A DNA stretch of 64,000 bases, taken from assembly GCF_024704725.1 (NCBI RefSeq), contig NZ_JALIQS010000001.1, positions 558,001 to 622,000 on the forward strand, given 5' to 3'. Of the stretch, positions 10,931-18,634 are shown piece after piece. Numbering within the stretch: the first letter of the stretch is position 1; each line of letters starts with the position of its first letter. Both the position numbers and the translations under genes were made by a program. Under the pieces are notes generated by a model. The model did no database searches. It was not told the origin of the DNA and saw nothing but the letters and a program-made list of their open reading frames with translations. Origin of the DNA: Shinella sp. CPCC 101442. GTDB taxonomy: Bacteria > Pseudomonadota > Alphaproteobacteria > Rhizobiales > Rhizobiaceae.

Positions 10931-13239
10931 GCGGCCTCGCGCCTGCGGAACGTCACCATGATCGACTTGGACGTTGGCGTATCGCTTTCTTCGCCGGCGC
11001 TGGCGAGCGGCACCAGCACGTTCAGTTCCGGATAATAGCCGGCGATGCTGCCGCGCGGGATATCATAGGGCACGAAGCGGAAATCCGGCGCGATGCGCTC
11101 GATCCCGTCGTCATGATCACCGAGGACGTCCACACGCTCGCCTGCCGCAGAGCCGATGGCCTTCAGGTCCTCCGGATGGATGAAGATGACCTGCCGCTCG
11201 CCATAGACACCGCGATAGCGGTCGTCGAGACCATAGACCGTCGTGTTGTACTGGTCGTGCGAGCGGAAGGTCTGGAGCGCGAAGCGTCCGCCGCCCCGTT
11301 TTGCCCTTTGATGCACCGTCTCTTCCGGCAGCGGGCCGGAGAAGAATGTTGCCTTGCCCGAAGGCGTATCCCATTCGAGGTTGGCCGCCGTGTTGCGCAG
11401 GTGAAACCCGCGCGGCTTGCGCAGGCGCTTGTTGAAGTCTTCAAACCCCGGGATGGTGGCCTCGATATGGTCGCGGATGCGATCGTAATCGTCGGCAAGT
11501 TCGTGCCAGTCGACGGTACCATTGCCGACCGTCGCCGCAGCGATGCCGGCAATGATCGCCACTTCCGAGAGGAGATGCGGCGAGGCCGGGCGGTTGATGC
11601 CGGCCGAGCCGTGCACCATGCTCATCGAATCCTCGACGCTGATCAGCTGCGAATGGCCCGTCGAATTGAGGTCCATCTCCGTGCGGCCAAGGCATGGCAG
11701 GATGAAGGAGACCTCGCCCGGCATGAGGTGGGAATGGTTAGGCTTGGTCGCGATGTTCACCGTCAGCTTCAGGCGGCGCAGCGCCTGTTCGACCAGCGCG
11801 CTATCCGGCGTCGCACGGGCGAAGTTGCCGCCAAGGCCGATAAAGGCATCGGCGGTGCCATCCAGCATCGCGCCGATCGCGGCAAGCACATTGTGCCCGT
11901 CCTTGCGTGGCATCGCGACACCGAACTCCTTCTCGAGCGCATCGAGGAAGGCAGCCGGAGGCTTCTCGTTGATGCCGACGGTCCGGTCGCCCTGCACGTT
12001 GGAATGGCCACGCACCGGGCAAAGGCCGGCGCCCGGGCGGCCGATATTGCCGCGCAGCAGCATGAAATTGGTGATTTCGCGGATCGTCGCGACGGAATGC
12101 AGATGTTGCGTCACACCCATCGCCCAGGTGCAGATGACGCGGTCGGCGGTCATATAGACATCCGCCGCCCGCTCGATCTCGGCGCGCGTCAGGCCGGACT
12201 GGTCCTCGATGACAGCCCAGTCCGTCGCATCGACGGCGGCGCGATAGTCGGCGAAACCGGCGCAATGTTCGGCCAGGAAAGCATGGTCGAGCACGGAGGG
12301 AAGGCCCATCGCCACGGCCGCATCCTCGACGGCAAACAATGCCTTGGCCATGCCGCGCACGGCCGCCATGTCGCCGCCGAGCTGCGGCTGGAAATAGTGG
12401 CTGGCAATGTCGGTCGCACCGCCGCGCAGCATCTCGATCTTGTCCTGCGGATCGGAAAACCGCTCGAGGCCGCGCTCGCGGATGGGATTGAAGACGACGA
12501 TGCGCGCGCCGCGCAGGGCCGCCCGGCGCAGGTCGCCCAGCATGCGCGGATGGTTGGTGCCGGGATTCTGCCCGATCACGAAGATCGCATCCGCCTCCTC
12601 GAAATCCTCCAGCAGGACCGTGCCCTTGCCGACGCCGACCGACTGGCGAAGCCCGACGCCGCTCGCCTCGTGGCACATGTTCGAGCAATCGGGAAAATTG
12701 TTGGTGCCGTAGAGGCGAACGAACAACTGGTAGAGATAGGCCGCTTCATTGCTGGCGCGGCCGGAGGTGTAGAACTCGGCCCGATCAGGATTGGCGAGAC
12801 TTTTGAGGATCGTGCCGATTTCCGCAAAGGCATCCGCCCAGGCAACGGGCAGGTATTTGTCGCTTGCCGCATCATAGCGCATCGGATGGGTCAGCCGGCC
12901 GTGCAGCTCCAGCTCATAATCCGTCAGCTTGCGCAGTTCAGACAGGGTATGCGCGGCGAAGAAGGCCGGCGAGGCCCGCTTTTCCGTCGCTTCCCAGGCA
13001 ACCGCCTTCACCCCGTTCTCGCAGAATTCGAAGGAGGAGCCGTGCTCCGGATCGCCCCAGGCGCAGCCGGGGCAATCGAAACCATCGGGTTGGTTGGCCT
13101 TGAGGAGGGTGCGCGCGCCGGAGATCGGCATGCCGCTTTGCAGAAGCTGCTTGCCACAACTCTTCAACGCCCCCCAGCCGCCGGCCGCGGAGGACTTCTT
13201 TCCGATAAAAGGTGTGTTCATGCCTCCTGTATTTGCCAT
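10927..13239 (-). CDS. FdhF/YdeP-family molybdopterin oxidoreductase
   Basis: 770 residues. It has the layout of the YdeP group within the formate dehydrogenase/DMSO reductase superfamily: an N-terminal AAGGWGALKS segment, a CPGCAWGDP motif near residue 57 in place of the classical four-cysteine [4Fe-4S] motif, the Mo-proximal segment SNMCHEASG near residue 187, and the C-terminal molybdopterin dinucleotide domain (FRSHDQYNT). E. coli YdeP is linked to acid resistance, but the substrate of the family is not established. Two ATGs are possible, 13239 and 13221; an AGGAGG lies only one base before the second, so the first is kept with doubt. There is no Tat signal, so it is cytoplasmic. It heads a two-gene unit with the 104-residue protein. 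Confidence 0.92.
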   Translation of the reverse strand: MANTGGMNTPFIGKKSSAAGGWGALKSCGKQLLQSGMPISGARTLLKANQPDGFDCPGCAWGDPEHGSSFEFCENGVKAVAWEATEKRASPAFFAAHTLSELRKLTDYELELHGRLTHPMRYDAASDKYLPVAWADAFAEIGTILKSLANPDRAEFYTSGRASNEAAYLYQLFVRLYGTNNFPDCSNMCHEASGVGLRQSVGVGKGTVLLEDFEEADAIFVIGQNPGTNHPRMLGDLRRAALRGARIVVFNPIRERGLERFSDPQDKIEMLRGGATDIASHYFQPQLGGDMAAVRGMAKALFAVEDAAVAMGLPSVLDHAFLAEHCAGFADYRAAVDATDWAVIEDQSGLTRAEIERAADVYMTADRVICTWAMGVTQHLHSVATIREITNFMLLRGNIGRPGAGLCPVRGHSNVQGDRTVGINEKPPAAFLDALEKEFGVAMPRKDGHNVLAAIGAMLDGTADAFIGLGGNFARATPDSALVEQALRRLKLTVNIATKPNHSHLMPGEVSFILPCLGRTEMDLNSTGHSQLISVEDSMSMVHGSAGINRPASPHLLSEVAIIAGIAAATVGNGTVDWHELADDYDRIRDHIEATIPGFEDFNKRLRKPRGFHLRNTAANLEWDTPSGKATFFSGPLPEETVHQRAKRGGGRFALQTFRSHDQYNTTVYGLDDRYRGVYGERQVIFIHPEDLKAIGSAAGERVDVLGDHDDGIERIAPDFRFVPYDIPRGSIAGYYPELNVLVPLASAGEESDTPTSKSIMVTFRRREAA

Positions 13240-13305
13240 CCGCCCCCGCGTATCAAGGGGACGGATCGTATGGCTTGATAGAAAACAACTATCGAAACAC
13301 TGCCA

Positions 13306-13674
13306 TCAAGCCCCGTCCGTGACAGCGTAGACGCGCAGGCGGTGCCCGTCGGGGTCGGTGGCGACGAAGCTGCGGCCGAAGTCCAGCTCCGATGGCGGCA
13401 TCAGGATGGCGGCGCCGTTGGCGCTCCACGCGGCATGCCATCGATCGACATCGCTGGCGCTGTCGACCTTGAAGCCGATTTCAGATCCCCCGCCCGGAAC
13501 CGACGATGCCGGTTCGACGCCACCCCGACCCCACAGGCCGAGACCAAGGCCTGATTTCAGGAAGAAGATGGCGAAGGTCGGACTTGCCTCCACCGGCTTC
13601 TGGCCGAGAATGCGTTCGTAATAGCGGGTGCTTGCCGCTACATCGGTCACATAAAGAAGAATGCTGTTGGACAT
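13306..13674 (-). CDS. VOC (glyoxalase/bleomycin resistance) family protein
   Basis: 122 residues, a single vicinal-oxygen-chelate module with paired beta-alpha-beta-beta-beta units: an N-terminal LLYVTDVAASTRYYERILG and a C-terminal FVATDPDGHRLRVY. A metal-binding His/Glu set typical of true glyoxalases is incomplete, as in many stand-alone VOC proteins, so the activity is unknown. AGGAG precedes the start. The gene follows the YafY-type regulator on the same strand and has upstream of it a copy of the motif also found upstream of the regulator, so it is probably that regulator's target. A dehalogenase/dioxygenase-like or antibiotic-binding function are the alternatives. Confidence 0.9.
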   Translation of the reverse strand: MSNSILLYVTDVAASTRYYERILGQKPVEASPTFAIFFLKSGLGLGLWGRGGVEPASSVPGGGSEIGFKVDSASDVDRWHAAWSANGAAILMPPSELDFGRSFVATDPDGHRLRVYAVTDGA

Positions 13675-13720
13675 GATGTTCTCCTGTCTTGGTTGGATAG
13701 GAGAAAACTAACATCCGACA

Positions 13721-13738
13721 CTGTCAGTTTCTGGCAGC
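13721..13738. promoter_or_regulatory. Operator-like motif upstream of the VOC gene
   Basis: CTGTCAGTTTCTGGCAGC on the plus strand, 47 bp before the VOC gene start and immediately after the regulator's stop. It has dyad symmetry (CTGnCA...TGGCAG) and matches 15 of 18 positions with the motif at 14460-14477. It is probably the binding site of the adjacent YafY-type regulator. Confidence 0.65.
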
Positions 13739-13739
13739 A

Positions 13740-14435
13740 TCATGCGCCACGGATCGGAATTCCCTCGGCCTCCCGCCACGCCCGAAGCATGGCCTGCCGC
13801 CGCCTTGGATAACGTTCGTCCAGCATCTCCGCCGTCTCGATACGGTCGGTGCGGAAATGGCGGAAACATTCACGCAGCTCACACCAGCCGATGACGACAC
13901 GGGCGTGATCGAAGAAGGACAGCGCGAACGGCCAGATGATGCGCGCCGACGCTTCTCCCGCGCCGTTGCGATAGGTCATTGCGAGCTTGCGCTCCATGCG
14001 GATCGCTTTGCGCAGCAGCGCGACGTCGATGCTGTCGTCAGGCAGTTTTGCACCCGGCCCGACGAGAAGCGGCGAAGTATCGAGTTCATTGCGCAGGTCT
14101 GTCGGCAACACGGCGGCAATTCTCGCCAGCGCATTGCGGGCGGCACCGCTGAGATGGCTGTCCGCCCGGTCGGCGACCCAGCGCGTGCCGAGCACCAGCG
14201 CCTCGATTTCCTCGGCGGAAAACATCAGCGGCGGCAGGAGGAAGCCCGGCTTGAGCACATAGCCGACACCCGGTTCGCCCTCGATATCGGCGCCCTGCGC
14301 CTGAAGGCTGGCGATGTCGCGGTAGAGGGTGCGCAGGCTGACGCCCGTCTCCTGCGCCAGCGCCTTGCCGCTGACCGGCAGGCGATGGCGGCGCAAGACT
14401 TGCAGAAGATCGAAAAGACGCTCGGATCGGGACAT
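13740..14435 (-). CDS. YafY-family (HTH_11 + WYL domain) transcriptional regulator
   Basis: 231 residues. The N-terminal winged helix (about 1-55) reads RLFDLLQVLRRHRLPVSGK then SLRTLYRDIASLQ, the standard DeoR/HTH_11 pattern of YafY proteins. A WYL-type ligand-sensing domain covers about residues 130-200 (the RIIWPFALSFFDHARVVIGW region, with W-C in place of the usual W-Y-L). Such proteins generally repress their own gene and a neighbouring VOC or DinB-like gene. An operator-like repeat 25 bp upstream of its start and a second copy before the downstream VOC gene support autoregulation and control of that gene. The effector is unknown. Confidence 0.92.
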   Translation of the reverse strand: MSRSERLFDLLQVLRRHRLPVSGKALAQETGVSLRTLYRDIASLQAQGADIEGEPGVGYVLKPGFLLPPLMFSAEEIEALVLGTRWVADRADSHLSGAARNALARIAAVLPTDLRNELDTSPLLVGPGAKLPDDSIDVALLRKAIRMERKLAMTYRNGAGEASARIIWPFALSFFDHARVVIGWCELRECFRHFRTDRIETAEMLDERYPRRRQAMLRAWREAEGIPIRGA

Positions 14436-14459
14436 GGCGTCAATCTATAGAAGAGACCT

Positions 14460-14477
14460 GCCGCCAGAAAGTGGCAG
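14460..14477. promoter_or_regulatory. Operator-like motif upstream of the YafY-type regulator
   Basis: On the minus strand this reads CTGCCACTTTCTGGCGGC, identical at 15 of 18 positions to the motif before the VOC gene. It sits 25 bp upstream of the regulator's ATG, fitting an autoregulatory site. Confidence 0.65.
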
Positions 14478-14494
14478 CAGGCGTCAGTAGGGTC

Positions 14495-15238
14495 TCAGTT
14501 GAGGCCGGTGATCATCGAGACGATCTCGTTCTTGTTCGTCTCGGCCGTGTTGCGGAGGCCGATCTGCTTGCCGCGGCGCAGCACGCAAATGCGGTCGGAG
14601 AGCTTGAACACCTGGTCCAGGCTGTGGCTGATGATCAGGACGCCGATATTGCGCGATTTCAGCGACTGGACGATGGCTTCCACCTTGGCGGTTTCGGCAA
14701 CGCCGAGGGCCGCCGTCGGCTCGTCGAGCAGGATCAATTTGCTTGCCCAGCGCGTCGCACGCGCAATCGCCACGCCCTGCCGCTGGCCGCCGGAGAGGTC
14801 GCGGATCGTCGCGTGCGCGGAGGGGATGCGCACGTCGAGTTCTTTCACCAGTTTTTCCGTCTCCGCGATCATGGTGCGCCGGTCGAGCAGGCCGAAGCGG
14901 TTCACCGGCTCGCGGCCGAGAAACATGTTCATGTAGACGGGCTGCTGGTCGGCGAGCGCGAGGTCCTGGTAGACCACTTCGATGCCATGCGCGCGCGCCA
15001 TGCTGGCGCTTGCCATCGATACCGTCTCGCCCTCGATGGTGATCGAGCCCGAGCTCGGCGCGTAGACGCCGGAGATGATCTTGATCAATGTCGACTTGCC
15101 GGCGCCGTTGTCGCCGACGAGCGCCACGATCTCGCCGGGGCGGATATCTAGCGAAAAATTCTCGATGGCCGTGACGGCGCCAAAACTCTTGCGGATGTCC
15201 TTGAGGACAAGGACGGGTTCGGAAGATGAAGTCTGCAT
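14495..15238 (-). CDS. ABC transporter ATP-binding protein, single-domain CUT2 (FrcA-like)
   Basis: 247 residues with one nucleotide-binding domain: Walker A GDNGAGKST near residue 43, signature LSGGQRQ, Walker B LILLDEP, and the H-loop SHS. CUT2 sugar ATPases such as RbsA normally have two fused domains of about 500 residues; this short form resembles FrcA of the rhizobial fructose system. It energises the permease encoded two genes upstream. It is the last gene of the minus-strand operon, nine bases after the PLP-enzyme gene, with TAGGAG as ribosome-binding site. The substrate is presumably the same compound handled by the binding proteins and enzymes of the operon. Confidence 0.93.
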   Translation of the reverse strand: MQTSSSEPVLVLKDIRKSFGAVTAIENFSLDIRPGEIVALVGDNGAGKSTLIKIISGVYAPSSGSITIEGETVSMASASMARAHGIEVVYQDLALADQQPVYMNMFLGREPVNRFGLLDRRTMIAETEKLVKELDVRIPSAHATIRDLSGGQRQGVAIARATRWASKLILLDEPTAALGVAETAKVEAIVQSLKSRNIGVLIISHSLDQVFKLSDRICVLRRGKQIGLRNTAETNKNEIVSMITGLN

Positions 15239-15247
15239 CGTAAACTC

Positions 15248-16447
15248 CTAGACCGGCCAAGCGGCGGTTTCGCCGAAACTGTTTTCGATGGTCTCCGCTT
15301 TCGGCGCGCCCTTCGAGATACCGGAGACGCCGACGACGAAGGCGCGCGTGACGAAAGCCTGCCCGCGAAAACCGAAGACGGCGGTATCCCCCGGCTGCGG
15401 CGCGGCGGGACCTTGCGCATCGATCATCGCGTAATAGTCGATGGCCGAGGGTGGCGGCACCTCGACGCTGCGCAGCGCGCTGGCCGCAACGGTCGGCTCG
15501 CGGCCGACGATGGCCTTCACATCGTAATCCGAAAAAATCGGATCGATATAGAAGCCGCCGCCGAAACAGTAGGCCTTGCCGCCCGAGAGATGCGAGACCT
15601 CGGTGAGATAGAGCACGGCGGGCAGTTCCGGCAGGTCTTCCATCACATGCAACGCCGTCGTTCCATGCAGGCCGTTGCCCGGTTCGCACTGCGTGGCGCC
15701 GGCTTCGGCGAGTGCGGCCAGCAGGACCGACGAGGTCGTGCCGGGGGCATTCACCTCGATGTCGCGGCGTCCGGCCTTCGCCAGCGCTTCGGCGGCCCTG
15801 GTCAGCGTCGCGAGGTTGGGCGTCGGCAGCACCTTGCGGCTGGCATGGTCGAAGAGCAGCACCGGGAAGGTGGTGATGCCGGCGAAGCGACCGCCCTCGA
15901 GCGAATCGAGACGGTCGGCAACGGCCGCGACATCCGCCGCGTCAAAACCGCCCTCGTGGCCGCGGTAGAAGGTGTCACCCTCGGCGCGGATGCGGGCCAG
16001 CAGGTTCTGCACGTAGCCGGCGGCTTTCGCTCCGGCGGCTGCTTCCTGCGCCTTCGTATCGTTGAAGACGGTCCAGTAGTCCGGCCGGAAGCGCTCGGCC
16101 GCAGCCTTCGCCTCGTGACGCGCGACCTGCTGGAGATGGCCGAGATGGCCGACCTTGAGGCCGGCCTTGTGGGTCGCGCGGGCGCAGGCCATGTCGACGG
16201 CGACGGCGCGGTCGATGCCGCCGCGCTGCACGGCGGCGCAGAAGGAGCTCGCACGACCGACCTGCTTGGTCATGGCGAAGGTTTTCAGGCCGTGTCTGTC
16301 GGCCTCGGCCTTGATCACGCGGGCATTGGCCTCGACGGCATCGAGATCGAGCACATAGGCATTGGCGGGGATCAGGCCTTGCTGGTGCAGCGCCATGGCC
16401 GCTTCGATGAAGGCGGGGTTGCGGCGGCGCAGAACGTCGAGAAACAT
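15248..16447 (-). CDS. YhfX-like PLP enzyme (alanine racemase N-terminal domain)
   Basis: 399 residues. The N-terminal half is a fold-type III PLP barrel as in alanine racemase: AYVLDLDAVEANAR followed by FAMTKQVGR, where Lys61 is the likely Schiff-base lysine. The C-terminal beta domain contains SHLSGGKAYCFGGGFY. This matches E. coli YhfX rather than Alr; the reaction of YhfX is not established, but racemisation or epimerisation of an amino acid or amino-acid-containing compound is expected. It lies inside an ABC transporter operon, between permease and ATPase genes, which is uncommon and suggests the imported molecule is its substrate. GAGGAGG precedes the start, overlapping the end of the permease region. 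Cytoplasmic. Confidence 0.9.
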   Translation of the reverse strand: MFLDVLRRRNPAFIEAAMALHQQGLIPANAYVLDLDAVEANARVIKAEADRHGLKTFAMTKQVGRASSFCAAVQRGGIDRAVAVDMACARATHKAGLKVGHLGHLQQVARHEAKAAAERFRPDYWTVFNDTKAQEAAAGAKAAGYVQNLLARIRAEGDTFYRGHEGGFDAADVAAVADRLDSLEGGRFAGITTFPVLLFDHASRKVLPTPNLATLTRAAEALAKAGRRDIEVNAPGTTSSVLLAALAEAGATQCEPGNGLHGTTALHVMEDLPELPAVLYLTEVSHLSGGKAYCFGGGFYIDPIFSDYDVKAIVGREPTVAASALRSVEVPPPSAIDYYAMIDAQGPAAPQPGDTAVFGFRGQAFVTRAFVVGVSGISKGAPKAETIENSFGETAAWPV

Positions 16448-16457
16448 GAAATCCTCC

Positions 16458-17450
16458 TCAGCGGGCTTTTTCGCGCAGCGACACGGCGACTGCGGCGAGG
16501 ATGATGAGACCGCGAACGATCATCTGGTCGGAAACGGACAGGCCCATCAGGATGAGGCCGTTGTTGAGCATGCCCATCATCAGCGAGCCGACCAGCGCGC
16601 CGACGACAGAGCCCTTTCCGCCGTTGAGCAGCGTGCCGCCGACAATGACGGCGGCGATGACCGTCATCAGGTCGGTTTCGCCGAGCGTGTATTTCGCCGC
16701 CTGCAGGCGGCCGGCATAGAGCAGGCCTGCAAGGGCCGCGAGGCCACCCGAGAGCATCATGACGGCCAGGCGGATGCGCGGCACGCTGATGCCGGAGACG
16801 CTGGCCGCACGGTTGTTGTCGCCGGTCGCCAGAACATGTGCGCCGAAACGGGTCTCGCGATAGACGATGTGGCCGATAAGGATGGCGATGACCGTCCACC
16901 AGACCAGCGAGGGAATGCCGAGCAGCGCGCCGGAGCCGAAGAAGCCGGTGAAGGTGCTGTCGGTGACGGGGATGGAGCGCAGGTCGGTGAGCGAACGCGC
17001 CACGCCGGCAAAGAGCCCCATCGTGGCCAGCGTCACCAGGAAGGACGGCAGGCGCACATAGGCGACGAGCACGCCGTTGACGAGACCGATCGCAAGGCCC
17101 GCGCCGAGCCCGACGGCGATACCCGCCACCATGCCATAGGCATTGATGGTGACAGCGGCGGCGAGCGCCGAGACGGCGACGATGGAGCCGATGGACAGGT
17201 CGATCTCGCCAGCCGAAAGCACGAAGACGAGGCCGATCGCCATGATCGTCGCGGGCGCCGTCTGCAGCACGATATTGGAGAGGTTGCGCACCGTCAGGAA
17301 GCCGCTGTCGCGCAGCACGATGGCAAAGAACAGGAAGATCGCCAGGAAGCCGAGATAGACGACATATTGCTGGAGATTGATGCGCTTCAGAAGAGACGGT
17401 CTCTCCATCGGCGTCGACAGCGGCGTGGCCGCCTGCTTGGGTTGGGACAT
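16458..17450 (-). CDS. ABC transporter permease, CUT2 (ribose/fructose) family
   Basis: 330 residues from ATG 17450, which has GAGGA nine bases upstream; earlier in-frame ATGs at 17459 and 17504 are less well placed. It is a BPD_transp_2-type protein with eight to ten hydrophobic segments and the family motifs SAGEIDLSIGS and, near the C-terminus, VIVGGTLLNGGKGS. It forms the inner-membrane channel, probably as a homodimer, since only one permease gene is present. It is separated from the preceding binding-protein gene by a 9-bp GC-rich stem-loop. Substrates of the family are mostly monosaccharides, but the enzymes in this operon hint at an amino-acid or acyl-amino-acid compound. Confidence 0.94.
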   Translation of the reverse strand: MSQPKQAATPLSTPMERPSLLKRINLQQYVVYLGFLAIFLFFAIVLRDSGFLTVRNLSNIVLQTAPATIMAIGLVFVLSAGEIDLSIGSIVAVSALAAAVTINAYGMVAGIAVGLGAGLAIGLVNGVLVAYVRLPSFLVTLATMGLFAGVARSLTDLRSIPVTDSTFTGFFGSGALLGIPSLVWWTVIAILIGHIVYRETRFGAHVLATGDNNRAASVSGISVPRIRLAVMMLSGGLAALAGLLYAGRLQAAKYTLGETDLMTVIAAVIVGGTLLNGGKGSVVGALVGSLMMGMLNNGLILMGLSVSDQMIVRGLIILAAVAVSLREKAR

Positions 17451-17481
17451 GGCGATCATCCTCACGGGAGCCGGGTCTTTC

Positions 17482-17502
17482 GGCGGGAGCCAAGCTCCCG
17501 CC
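17482..17502 (-). promoter_or_regulatory. Intercistronic stem-loop after the first binding-protein gene
   Basis: GGCGGGAGC and GCTCCCGCC form a perfect 9-bp stem with a 3-base loop, 7 bp past the binding-protein stop and 31 bp before the permease start. There is no T-run, so it is more likely to protect the upstream message from 3' exonucleases or attenuate than to terminate fully. Confidence 0.7.
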
Positions 17503-17509
17503 ACGGGGC

Positions 17510-18574
17510 TTACTTCAGGGCTTCGACGATGCTTTCGGGCGCATCCTTGTTGAGGGAGGCTTCCCAGCCGTCGAGCACGCTGTCCTTGGTGACGGCAAGC
17601 GAATTCACGACGAGAAAGGGCGCTGCCTCCTTGCCGATCAGCGAGGCGGCTGCGGCGCGCGCAGCGGTGCGGCCGATATTGTAAGCCTCATCCGCGACGA
17701 TCGCCGCGAAGTTGCCGCCCTTGACCATGTCGAGCGCCGCCGGCTCGTTGAGGTCGAGCGTGACGATCTTCGTCTTCGTGTTACCGGCAGCCTTCAGGCT
17801 GGAAAGCAGGCTCAGCGCCGGCTCGGCCCAGGTGACGTAGATACCGTCGAGATCCGGGTTCTGGGTCAGCAGGCCCTGGGCGATCTCCTCGGCGCGCGCC
17901 GGATCGGCCATGCCGGCCTCGGCGACGATCGACATATCGGGATAATCCTGCTCGATCGTCTTCTTGAAGGCCTGGTCGCGCTGGTTGGTCACGTAGAAAT
18001 CGGCGTCGTGGAAGATGTAGCCGAGCTTGCCCTTCTTGCCGAGCGCCGCGGCCATGGCATCCGCCGCCTTGCTGCCCATCTGGAAGAGGTCGTCGGAGAC
18101 GATCGTCACGTAGTCCTTGCCGTGTTCGTAGCCGGCGGGCGAATTGTCGACGAAGGCGAGTTTCACATCGGCCTTGCGGGCAGAATCATAGACGGCGGCG
18201 GCGGTTGCCGGGTCGACCGGCAGCGACAGAATGATGGTGGGCTTCTTGGCAAGCACCGTCTCAACATCGGCCTGCTGGCGGGCGGCGTCGAAGCCGGCGT
18301 CCGTCTGCGCGACGACCTCGATGCCGAGCGCGGCAAATTCATCCTTTGCGCCGCGATCGACGGCGGCGGTATATTCGCTCATCTCGTGCCAGACGAGGGC
18401 GGCGGAATGTTTGCCGTCCTTGATCTGGGCGATCTCCGCGTCCGTCAGCGTGATGGATGCCGCCGGGGTCGGCTTTTCACCATGCGGGCCGACGGTCGCG
18501 CCATCGGCGGCGAAAACGCTGGTCATAATAAGGCATGCGGCGGCGAGTGCCGACAGTCCGAGAAGTCTGGGCAT
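17510..18574 (-). CDS. Sugar-type ABC periplasmic binding protein (paralogue 1)
   Basis: 354 residues with a clear Sec signal peptide (LSALAAACLIMTSVFA, cleavage near residue 23). The mature part is a periplasmic-binding-protein fold of the RbsB/Peripla_BP_4 class, with TDAGFDAARQQADVE, SLPVDP and DGIYVTWAEP as repeating landmarks. It is roughly 60 % identical by eye to the product of the next gene upstream (18635-19696), including the motif FQMG and YVTNQRD, so the two arose by tandem duplication. Both open after the signal with the unusual VGP-G-E segment. It delivers substrate to the permease encoded just downstream. GGAGG precedes the ATG. Confidence 0.93.
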   Translation of the reverse strand: MPRLLGLSALAAACLIMTSVFAADGATVGPHGEKPTPAASITLTDAEIAQIKDGKHSAALVWHEMSEYTAAVDRGAKDEFAALGIEVVAQTDAGFDAARQQADVETVLAKKPTIILSLPVDPATAAAVYDSARKADVKLAFVDNSPAGYEHGKDYVTIVSDDLFQMGSKAADAMAAALGKKGKLGYIFHDADFYVTNQRDQAFKKTIEQDYPDMSIVAEAGMADPARAEEIAQGLLTQNPDLDGIYVTWAEPALSLLSSLKAAGNTKTKIVTLDLNEPAALDMVKGGNFAAIVADEAYNIGRTAARAAAASLIGKEAAPFLVVNSLAVTKDSVLDGWEASLNKDAPESIVEALK

Positions 18575-18605
18575 GGTTCTTCCTCCATTGGAACCGGTGA
18601 CGGGA

Positions 18606-18626
18606 GGGCGCGCGTTACGCGCGCCC
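18606..18626 (-). promoter_or_regulatory. Intercistronic stem-loop between the two binding-protein genes
   Basis: GGGCGCGCG and CGCGCGCCC form a perfect 9-bp stem with a 3-base loop, starting 8 bp past the stop of paralogue 2 and ending before paralogue 1. It lacks a T-run. Its position and design match the hairpin at 17482-17502. Confidence 0.7.
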
Positions 18627-18634
18627 GCTTATGA

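Noticed and set aside
11113-13278. 721-codon open frame opposite the YdeP-like gene
   Set aside because: Antisense shadow of a conserved molybdoprotein, low-complexity and Arg/Gly/Ala rich.
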